The notes beneath the pieces are model-generated. The model was not told the DNA's origin. It searched no databases and saw only the letters and a program-made list of their open reading frames with translations. From Deltaproteobacteria bacterium HGW-Deltaproteobacteria-19 (GTDB lineage Bacteria > Desulfobacterota > Syntrophia > Syntrophales > PHBD01), in contig PHBD01000008.1 of NCBI GenBank assembly GCA_002841865.1, positions 149,955 to 213,954 of the forward strand: a DNA stretch of 64,000 nt. The letters run 5' to 3'. The translations under genes were made by a program, and so were the position numbers. Shown here one piece after another: positions 51,837 through 59,303 of this stretch (position 1 is its first letter; each line of letters opens with the position of its first letter).

Positions 51837-52777
51837 CCCTTGTAGATGTAACGCTCCAGGAGGCGGTGATAGGGAGTCCAGTCCGAATCCTCCTCCGGCG
51901 AGGCCTCGATGAAGGTCTGCAGGGCGTTGACCTTGGCGTCCAGGTCGTCCATGTGGTGGACGATCAGGGCCTCCAGCGTCTTGGGGCGCTTGGGTGAGCC
52001 GAATTCCAGGACGCCGTGATGGCTCAGGATCAGGTGCCGGAGGGCCATGGCGGTCTGCTCCGGGAAGTCCGGCAGGCCGGCGAGCCGGGTGTCCAGCATC
52101 TCGACCCCCATGACGATGTGCCCCACCAGCCTCCCCGCGTCGGTGTACTCCACCATTCGGTCGTAGGAGAACTCATGGACCTTGCCGATGTCGTGGAGGA
52201 TGCCGCCGGTGATCAGGAGGTCCCGGTTGGCGCCGGGGTAATGATCCGCCGCCCGATCCAGGAGCCTCGTTACCGACAGGGTGTGTTCCAGGAGCCCCCC
52301 GATGGTGTTGTGGTGAAAACTCTTGGCGGCGGGGGCCCGCTTGAAGCGACCGACGAGGGCTTCATCCCGGAAGAAGGCCGTGAGGAGGGCCTTCAGGTGG
52401 GGCGTGGTGACCCGATTCACGAATCCCATGAGTTCAGCGAACATTTCCTCGGGGTTTCCCTCGCAGGCGGGAAGGAAATCCATCGGATCGACATCTGTCT
52501 CTTCCAGCTTCTTGATCCCCAGGATGTTGAGCTGAACAGCGTCCCGATAACTGACGGCCCGGGCGTTGACCTGCACGAAATCCCCTTTCTTGAAGGCCTG
52601 GTCCCATTCGGGGGCATGATCCCAGACCTTGCCGTCCACCTCTCCCGTGCGGTCCTTCAACTTGAGGCTGAGGTAGGGAGCCCCCTTCTGCGAGAAGGCC
52701 AGATTTTTCTCCGCCGCCAGGAAGACCTCGCTGACCTTGTCTCCCTGCCTGATATCCCGGACAAATACGTTTTTCAT
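51833..52777 (-). CDS. OB-fold/HD-domain 3'-5' exoribonuclease (YhaM-like)
   Basis: N-terminal OB (LSLKLKDRTGEVDGKVWD); HD motifs NTIGGLLEHTLSVTRLLD and ITGGILHDIGKVHEFSYD. Confidence 0.88.
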   Translation of the reverse strand: MKNVFVRDIRQGDKVSEVFLAAEKNLAFSQKGAPYLSLKLKDRTGEVDGKVWDHAPEWDQAFKKGDFVQVNARAVSYRDAVQLNILGIKKLEETDVDPMDFLPACEGNPEEMFAELMGFVNRVTTPHLKALLTAFFRDEALVGRFKRAPAAKSFHHNTIGGLLEHTLSVTRLLDRAADHYPGANRDLLITGGILHDIGKVHEFSYDRMVEYTDAGRLVGHIVMGVEMLDTRLAGLPDFPEQTAMALRHLILSHHGVLEFGSPKRPKTLEALIVHHMDDLDAKVNALQTFIEASPEEDSDWTPYHRLLERYIYKG

Positions 52778-53595
52778 GTCGTTTTTCCTATTCGTTCATC
52801 ATGGGTATAGACCGTCATGGATCCCTTCCGGATTCTCCCCACCAGGGTAATTCCCGCCCTCTCTGCAGTGCGTACCGCTTCCGTCGTGGGCGCACCCAGG
52901 GAAAGCAGGACCGGGATTCCCATGCGGATGGTTTTTGATATGATCTCGACGGATGCCCGCCCCGTCCGCACAAGGATCTTCCCCGAACAGTCGGTTCCGT
53001 TCCGGAGGGCGTGGCCGGAGAGCATGTCCAGGGCGTTGTGGCGGCCGATGTCTTCCCGGACAATCAGAATCCTGTCCGGATCGGCGAGGGCGGCGCCGTG
53101 GGCACCCCGGGTCCGTTCATGGAGCTCACAGGCCTCCACGAGCCCGTCGACGAGGTGAAAGACCTGGTTTGGGGTGACCGTCGGTATTCCGGGCGTCAGG
53201 TCGGCGCCGTCGGGCCAGCGACAGGCACTCCGCGCGCCGCTGGAGGTGATGGTGCCTCCCGTCGCTGCCGGCTCCGATCCGGTTGCCCCGGCAACGCTCC
53301 GGATTTCCAGCGACAGGATCTCTCCCGGCCATGTCAGGTCCGGTCCGGTATTGCGCAGCCATTCAATGCGGCCGATGTCCCCGGCCCGCCCGATCCAGCC
53401 CTCTGAATGGAGAAAACCGATCGCCAGGTCCTCCGCGTGTTCTCCCGTGCAGGCGATGGCGGCCATGCGGCGGCCGTCCAGGCGCACTTCCAGGAGAACC
53501 TCCCGGATGATCGGGGCAGAGGTCTTCCGGAAGATGCCCTCGTGGTAAGCGAGGACATCCATGATCTCAACGGGATCCGTTCTGCGAGCGGTCAT
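52774..53595 (-). CDS. fdhD: Formate dehydrogenase accessory sulfurtransferase
   Basis: EVRLDGRRMAAIACTGEHAEDLAIGFLHSEGWI, VREDIGRHNALDMLSGHAL, GKILVRTGRASVEIISKTIRMGIPVLLSLGAPTTEAVRTAERAGITLVG. Confidence 0.92.
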   Translation of the reverse strand: MTARRTDPVEIMDVLAYHEGIFRKTSAPIIREVLLEVRLDGRRMAAIACTGEHAEDLAIGFLHSEGWIGRAGDIGRIEWLRNTGPDLTWPGEILSLEIRSVAGATGSEPAATGGTITSSGARSACRWPDGADLTPGIPTVTPNQVFHLVDGLVEACELHERTRGAHGAALADPDRILIVREDIGRHNALDMLSGHALRNGTDCSGKILVRTGRASVEIISKTIRMGIPVLLSLGAPTTEAVRTAERAGITLVGRIRKGSMTVYTHDERIGKTT

Positions 53596-55510
53596 CCTTT
53601 TCCCTCTCCCGGAGAACACGGTGGTCTCCCACCCGGATGGTCAGCTTCGCCTGGTCGAAGTATTCCATCAGGGGGATGATGAATTTCCGTGACAAGCCCG
53701 TCAGGTCCTTGAAGTCCGTCGGATTCGCCTTGCCGGCCTTCCGGAGGAAGGCCCGGTAGTCTTCCCGCAGGCGCGACAGGGCATCCCGGTGAAAGTGCAG
53801 GTCCTCGTTGATCCGAATCAGGATTCCTTCCTGGATCAGAACGCCCAGGATCTTGTCGGCCTCCCGCTTCCGGTCCCGGAACCGCTCCGCAAACTCCCGG
53901 ACTGTCGGCGGTGCGTAGCCCGCCTCCTGGTAGATCTGCAGGATCTCTCCCCGCAGGTCTTCCTGGCTTCCCTGCCAGTCCACCCGGTGCTCCGCCAGGC
54001 GGACCGTGTCCCGCTCCATGAGCAGCCGGCCGGCTTTTTCAAGGTCCCGGAGAGCCGAGGCGAACAGCTTCAACGGGATGTACGACCCTGCCGTGCTTCG
54101 CAGCTCCTCCCGGGGGATCCCCTCCTTCAGGGGATTTTTTTCATGGTAGGTGCGGACGGTCCGGAGGATCCGCTCCTGGACGTCTTCATGGGCGGTCCTG
54201 GAAACGGCCCGCCACTCTTCCCGATCCATGAGGATCGCCCGGCGGTCCGTGAACAGCTTTTCCAGTGCCCTGCGCAGGGCCGCTTCCGGAAGGCCCGTGC
54301 GGACCACCATTTCGTTCAACGCAGCGCCGGCAAACCCCGAACGATCGAGGATGACGGAGATCCTCTCCGCTTCGTCACCCGCCGCGAGGATGTCGAAATC
54401 CCGCAGGGTCTTCTCTCCGTGGGCCTTGTGCTTCCGGGCCAGGGGGTCGAGGATCGTTCCGCCGCCGAGGGTGGTGACGGGGGAATAACTGCGGATGACG
54501 TACCGGTCCCCCGCCAGGGCCACCACGGGGTTTTCGAGGTAGAACTGGACGTGGGCCTGCCGGCCCGGGGACAACTCGCTGCCTTCCGGGAGGAGGACGC
54601 GGGCCATCGTTTCGCTCGTGCCCGTGTGAAAGCGGACCAGCGTGCGGTTTTTGAGCTTCTTTTCCTGGCTGGCCAGGTACTGGAATACCGTATCGATGCG
54701 CCGGGTGGGCTCGATGGTTCCCGGCCGCGCCAGCACCTCGCCCCGCTCGACGGCGTCCCGGTCCAGCCCCTGGAGGTTGATCGCCGCCCGCTGCCCCGCT
54801 TCGGCCGCCGGCATGGTCTCGTTGTGCACCTGGATGCCCCGGACCCTGGCCTTCTGTCCGGGCGGAAGGAGGACCACCTCTTCGCCGACGGAGATCCGGC
54901 CGGTAGCGACGGTGCCGGTGACGACCGTCCCGAAGCCCTTCATGGTGAAGACACGGTCCACGGGAAGGCGGAAGAGACCGGCGTCGGTTTCCTCCTCCAC
55001 TGCGGCGGCGGTCTTCTCGATGCCGGCCAGGATATCCGGGACTCCCTCCCCCGTCAGCGCCGAAACGGGAATCACGGGGGAGCCTTCGAGGAATGTCCCC
55101 TGGAGGAACTGGCGGATGTCTTCCACTACGAGGTCGAGCCAGTCCCGGTCCACCATGTCGATTTTCGTGAGAGCGACCAGACCGCGACGAATCCCCAGGA
55201 AGGTGCAGATGGCCAGATGTTCGCGCGTCTGGGGCATGACGCCTTCGTCGGCGGCGATAACAAGGACGACGAGGTCGATCCCGGCAGCGCCGGCCACCAT
55301 GTTGCGGATGAAACGCTCATGTCCCGGCACGTCCACCACCCCCAGGATCTGCCCGTTCCCGGTTTTCAGGAAGGCAAAGCCCAGTTCGATGGTGATCCCC
55401 CGCTGTTTCTCCTCCTTGAGGCGGTCCGTGTCGATCCCGGTGAGTGCCCTCACCAGGGCCGTCTTCCCGTGATCCACGTGTCCCGCCGTGCCGACGACGA
55501 TGTGCCTCAT
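53567..55510 (-). CDS. selB: Selenocysteine-specific translation elongation factor
   Basis: HIVVGTAGHVDHGKTALVRALTGIDTDRLKEEKQRGITIELGFAF, VDVPGHERFIRNMVAGAAGIDLVVLVIAADEGVMPQTREHL; C-terminal winged-helix repeats. Confidence 0.96.
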   Translation of the reverse strand: MRHIVVGTAGHVDHGKTALVRALTGIDTDRLKEEKQRGITIELGFAFLKTGNGQILGVVDVPGHERFIRNMVAGAAGIDLVVLVIAADEGVMPQTREHLAICTFLGIRRGLVALTKIDMVDRDWLDLVVEDIRQFLQGTFLEGSPVIPVSALTGEGVPDILAGIEKTAAAVEEETDAGLFRLPVDRVFTMKGFGTVVTGTVATGRISVGEEVVLLPPGQKARVRGIQVHNETMPAAEAGQRAAINLQGLDRDAVERGEVLARPGTIEPTRRIDTVFQYLASQEKKLKNRTLVRFHTGTSETMARVLLPEGSELSPGRQAHVQFYLENPVVALAGDRYVIRSYSPVTTLGGGTILDPLARKHKAHGEKTLRDFDILAAGDEAERISVILDRSGFAGAALNEMVVRTGLPEAALRRALEKLFTDRRAILMDREEWRAVSRTAHEDVQERILRTVRTYHEKNPLKEGIPREELRSTAGSYIPLKLFASALRDLEKAGRLLMERDTVRLAEHRVDWQGSQEDLRGEILQIYQEAGYAPPTVREFAERFRDRKREADKILGVLIQEGILIRINEDLHFHRDALSRLREDYRAFLRKAGKANPTDFKDLTGLSRKFIIPLMEYFDQAKLTIRVGDHRVLREREKDDRSQNGSR

Positions 55511-55649
55511 GATTTCCCCATTCGGCGGGCAATCTAGCAGAAAGGGGGGGGATTCACAAGGAGCGCAGCGGGTCGCCGGAGGCACTTTTTGATTGAAATC
55601 GGGGAAGGGGATTGATAAGCATGCCTCCTTTGAGGCGGTAATAACCAAT

Positions 55650-56081
55650 ATGCGAATTCTCGGGTTGGATTACGGGGAAAAGCGAATCGGGGTGGCGGTG
55701 TCCGACGAACTGGGGTTCACCGCCCAGGGAGTGACGGTCCTTGAGCGGAAGAATCGCCGGACCGACATGGAGGCACTGCGCCGCCTCATCATGGAGTACG
55801 AAGTGGAGAAAGTGGTCGTGGGATACCCGGTGCGGATGGACGGCACCAAGGGGATCCAGTGTGAAAAAGTGGACCGGTTCACCCGGCTCCTGGAGGAGAC
55901 ATTCGGACTTCCCGTGTTTCTCCAGGAAGAACTCCTGACGACGAAAGAAGCCGAGGAGATTCTGAGGGAGGCCGGAACCGGCCGCAAAAAACGGAAGGCC
56001 GTGGTTGACAAGCTGGCCGCCGTTCTCATTCTCAGGTCCTATCTGGATCGCCCGGCCATCTCCTCCACCCCGGAAGCGTGA
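55650..56081 (+). CDS. ruvX: Holliday junction resolvase RuvX (YqgF)
   Basis: MRILGLDYGEKRIGVAVSDELGFTAQG, VVVGYPVRMDGTKG, FLQEELLTTKEAEEIL, KKRKAVVDKLAAVLILRSYL. Confidence 0.93.
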   Translation: MRILGLDYGEKRIGVAVSDELGFTAQGVTVLERKNRRTDMEALRRLIMEYEVEKVVVGYPVRMDGTKGIQCEKVDRFTRLLEETFGLPVFLQEELLTTKEAEEILREAGTGRKKRKAVVDKLAAVLILRSYLDRPAISSTPEA

Positions 56082-56083
56082 AG

Positions 56084-57163
56084 ATGACGGCAAAAAAAAT
56101 CAGGGGGAAGGTGATCCTGCTCTTCCTGGCGGGCATTGCATTCCTCCTCTTGGCATCCTTCCTCTATTTCACCTACAGCCCCGTCGACGACCGGTACGTC
56201 ACCTCCACGGTAGAAATCCCCAGGGGGACGGGGTTCGTGGAGATCGTCGATATCCTGGAGAAGACGGGCCTGGTGAGGAACAAACCCTTCTTTTACGCCT
56301 TGGCGGTCCTGAAGCGGTCCAACCGGCAGATCCGGGCGGGCGAATATGAGCTGGCCAGTTCCATGTCGCCCAACGAGATCATCGGACGGCTCGTCCGGGG
56401 AATGATCAAGGGCTACAAAGTGACAATCCCGGAAGACTGGTCGCTCCAGGAGATCTCCGACCTGCTGTCGTCTCCCGAATTCAAGCTGGTGGATCGGGAG
56501 GCCTTCCTGGCGACGGCCCGGGACCCGGATTTCCTCAAGACCCTGAACATCCGGGGGCCCAGCGCCGAAGGATACCTCTTTCCCAATACGTACATCTTTG
56601 CCCGCACCACGGGATCCCGGGAGATCATCAAGGCGATGGTTCACCAGTTCTGGAAGGTCTTCACGCCGGCGATGAGAAATCGCGCGGCACAGATGGGGCT
56701 GACCGTCCACGAGACCGTCACCTTGGCATCTTTGATCGGAAAGGAGACCGGCCTGAAAAGCGAAAAGGACCTGATCTCGGCGGTATTCCATAACCGGCTG
56801 CGCAAGCAGATGAAACTCCAGTGCGATCCCACGGCGGTCTATGACCTGGAGCGTTTCAACGGGGCCGTCAAGCGGAGGCATCTCCGGAGAAATTCACCGT
56901 ACAACACCTATGTCATTGATGGACTGCCGCCGGGGCCCATCGCCAATCCCGGGGCTGACTCCCTGCAGGCGGCCCTCCATCCGGCAGCGTCCGATTTTCT
57001 CTACTTCGTCTCGAGGCAGAACGGGAGCCACGAGTTTTCGAAAAGCTATCTGGCTCACAATGAGGCGATCATCAAGTACCGCCGGATCAGCGAGGCATTG
57101 AAGGCGGCTGAATCGGCGGCGGAACCGGTGAATCAGCCTCAACCGGAACCAGAGGTTCCGTGA
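56084..57163 (+). CDS. mltG: Endolytic transglycosylase MltG
   Basis: VTLASLIGKETGLKSEKDLISAVFHNRLRKQMKLQCDPTAVYDL, SPYNTYVIDGLPPGPIANPGADSLQAALHPAASDFLYFVSRQNGSHEFSKSYLAHN. Confidence 0.95.
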   Translation: MTAKKIRGKVILLFLAGIAFLLLASFLYFTYSPVDDRYVTSTVEIPRGTGFVEIVDILEKTGLVRNKPFFYALAVLKRSNRQIRAGEYELASSMSPNEIIGRLVRGMIKGYKVTIPEDWSLQEISDLLSSPEFKLVDREAFLATARDPDFLKTLNIRGPSAEGYLFPNTYIFARTTGSREIIKAMVHQFWKVFTPAMRNRAAQMGLTVHETVTLASLIGKETGLKSEKDLISAVFHNRLRKQMKLQCDPTAVYDLERFNGAVKRRHLRRNSPYNTYVIDGLPPGPIANPGADSLQAALHPAASDFLYFVSRQNGSHEFSKSYLAHNEAIIKYRRISEALKAAESAAEPVNQPQPEPEVP

Positions 57164-57185
57164 AGAAAGGTCAGATCAAAGTCAA

Positions 57186-57215
57186 GGGGACAGATATTAA
57201 TCTGTCCCCATTTTT
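57186..57215 (+). terminator. Perfect palindrome GGGGACAGAT-ATTA-ATCTGTCCCC plus T-tract (terminator-like, REP-like sequence)
   Basis: 10-bp perfect arms, 4-nt loop, then ATTTTT; 22 nt downstream of the mltG stop. Confidence 0.65.
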
Positions 57216-57495
57216 GTGATCAACATTTCCTGTGTATCTCCTGTCAATCCCCCGAGAATCGGCGAGGTCCTTCCTGATCTCGCCGTCAGGATCCGGCCCA
57301 AAATCCCTCCACTTTTAATAATCATGATTTGATTCAATTGGTTGGAGAGAATTGCGTGCTGCGGGACGGGGTGGAGGGCTGCCTGCGGTCCCGACGCGGA
57401 ACAGGGGCTCCGGACGCCGGTTCCGACGCCCCGTTCGCGCCCTGGTACGAGGGGCGGGAAATGGGCAATTCTTCAAGAGAAAACCGTATTTTTTC

Positions 57496-57525
57496 TTGAC
57501 AAAGGGAAATCCCCCCCTTTATAGT
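57496..57525 (+). promoter_or_regulatory. Sigma70-like promoter of mraZ/dcw cluster (TTGACA-N18-TATAGT)
   Basis: Perfect -35, 5/6 -10, 18-nt spacer; about 40 nt upstream of the mraZ start. Confidence 0.65.
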
Positions 57526-57531
57526 CGCCTC

Positions 57532-57556
57532 GTGGAGCGAAGTGGATTGTAGTGGA
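57532..57556 (+). promoter_or_regulatory. Candidate MraZ operator: three GTGGA direct repeats at 10-bp period
   Basis: GTGGAgcgaaGTGGAttgtaGTGGA at 57532, 57542 and 57552, between the -10 and the mraZ start. Confidence 0.6.
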
Positions 57557-57565
57557 GGGCATCCT

Positions 57566-58012
57566 TTGTCTGGATTCCGGGGACAATATTATCACAACAT
57601 CGACGAGAAGGGGAGAATCATCTTTCCTTCGCGATTCCGGGATGTTTTTGCCCAATTCTACGACAATCGCCTCGTGGTCACCAAGTGGGACGGCTACCTG
57701 ATGGTCTTTCCTTACCAGGAATGGCTGGTCATCGAAGAAAAGGTCTCCTTTCAGTCCATCCTCCGGAAGGAAGTCCGCGCGTTTCAACGGTTTTTCATGT
57801 CCGGAGCCATTGATTGCACCCTCGACGGGCAGGGCCGGATCCTGCTTCCCCCCCACATGCGCGAATACGCAGGACTGGAAAAGGACATCGTCCTGGCGGG
57901 CATGATCAAGAACATCGAGATATGGAGCCGGGATCGCTTCGACGCGGAGATGAAGCGGACGGAGGGGGGAATGGATGATTGCGGCCGGTATCTCGCCGAT
58001 CTGGGGATCTGA
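57566..58012 (+). CDS. mraZ: Division/cell wall cluster transcriptional repressor MraZ
   Basis: [72 protein letters not shown] start with GTGGAGGG RBS preferred over GTG 57542. Confidence 0.92.
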   Translation: MSGFRGQYYHNIDEKGRIIFPSRFRDVFAQFYDNRLVVTKWDGYLMVFPYQEWLVIEEKVSFQSILRKEVRAFQRFFMSGAIDCTLDGQGRILLPPHMREYAGLEKDIVLAGMIKNIEIWSRDRFDAEMKRTEGGMDDCGRYLADLGI

Positions 58013-58025
58013 GCCGGGGGACCTC

Positions 58026-58964
58026 ATGGCAGCCTTTCATCAGCCGGTCCTCCTGGAGGAGGTCTTGTCTCTTCTGGAGTGTCGTCCCGGCGGGATTTAC
58101 GTGGATGGAACCGTCGGGGGAGGAGGCCATGCCCGGGCCATCCTGGAAAGAACCTCCCCCGACGGCTTGATTGTGGGGATCGACCGCGATGACGACGCCC
58201 TTCGGGAGGCGTCGCGCAGCCTGGCCCCCTTCGGAAGACGGGCTCTCTTGGAGAAGGGAAGTTTTGCCGACCTCCGGGACGTCCTCGCAGCACGGGGAAT
58301 TGGCCCGGTGCAGGGGATTCTTTTCGATCTGGGCGTATCGAGCCACCAGCTCGACACCCCGGAGCGGGGATTCAGCTTCACCCTGGAAGGACCGCTGGAC
58401 ATGCGGATGAACCCGTCCTCAGGTCCCACTGCCCGGGACTTGGTCCGGAATGCTCGGGAGGACGAGTTGACCAGCATATTCAAGGACTTTGGGGAAGAGC
58501 GGTATGCCCGCCGGATCGCCCGCGCCATCGTCGAGCGGAGGAGGCAGGAGCCCATCGGGACCACTGTCGAACTCGCCGCCCTGATTGCCAGGGTTGTTCC
58601 CAGGCGCTCCTCGGAGGGACGAAGGATTCACCCGGCCACCAGGGTCTTTCAGGCCCTTCGCATCGCCGTAAACAGCGAGCTGGAGCAGCTGGAGCGGGGG
58701 CTTATGGAAGGGTTCGAGGCGCTTGCGCCGGGAGGGCGGATCGCGGTGATCGCGTTTCATTCCCTGGAAGATCGGCTGGTCAAGGAGACCTTCCGTTCCT
58801 GGGAAAAGGCCTGTACCTGCCCGCCCGGCATTCCGGTCTGCACCTGCCGGGCAAAAGCGAAGGCGAGAGTGCTGACGAGAAAGCCCATCCGTCCCCGGCC
58901 GGAGGAGGCGGATGCCAATCCCCGGGCGAGAAGCGCGAGGCTCAGGGCGGCGGAAAGGATATGA
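58026..58964 (+). CDS. rsmH: 16S rRNA (cytosine(1402)-N(4))-methyltransferase
   Basis: HQPVLLEEVLSLLECRPGGIYVDGTVGGGGHARAIL, GILFDLGVSSHQLDTPERGFSF, RIAVIAFHSLEDRLVKETF. Confidence 0.97.
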   Translation: MAAFHQPVLLEEVLSLLECRPGGIYVDGTVGGGGHARAILERTSPDGLIVGIDRDDDALREASRSLAPFGRRALLEKGSFADLRDVLAARGIGPVQGILFDLGVSSHQLDTPERGFSFTLEGPLDMRMNPSSGPTARDLVRNAREDELTSIFKDFGEERYARRIARAIVERRRQEPIGTTVELAALIARVVPRRSSEGRRIHPATRVFQALRIAVNSELEQLERGLMEGFEALAPGGRIAVIAFHSLEDRLVKETFRSWEKACTCPPGIPVCTCRAKAKARVLTRKPIRPRPEEADANPRARSARLRAAERI

Positions 58965-59287
58965 CGGTGCAGAGGACAGGTGCATGGGGGGCGGCGATTC
59001 AGCGGGGAGAAGGGGCCTTCTCCTGGTGGCGCTATTCCGCGTTCATTGTCGTGGCCTTTGTCCTGATGCTCATGCTGACCCTGTATGTCTGGTCCCATGT
59101 CCGCATGACCCAGCTGGAATACAAAACCGCCGCGGAGCTCAACCGCAAGGAGCAGCTGCTGGATGAGCAGCGGAAACTGAAGATGGAAGTCGCCACCCTC
59201 AAATCCCGGAAACGCATCGAGGCGATTGCCCGGGACACCCTGAATATGACCTTTCCCGAACAGGATCAGGTCATCATTGTGAAGTGA
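58961..59287 (+). CDS. ftsL: Cell division protein FtsL-like
   Basis: Short bitopic membrane protein with coiled coil between rsmH and ftsI. Confidence 0.85.
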   Translation: MTVQRTGAWGAAIQRGEGAFSWWRYSAFIVVAFVLMLMLTLYVWSHVRMTQLEYKTAAELNRKEQLLDEQRKLKMEVATLKSRKRIEAIARDTLNMTFPEQDQVIIVK

Positions 59288-59303
59288 GGGGAAGGAGCCG
59301 CCC

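Noticed and set aside
53789-55537. 582-aa plus-strand ORF
   Set aside because: Antisense to selB; no domain, biased composition.
57260-57285. CGGCGAG-N12-CTCGCCG inverted repeat in the mltG-mraZ gap
   Set aside because: Only 7-bp arms, no T-tract and no second copy seen; compatible with chance in GC-rich DNA.
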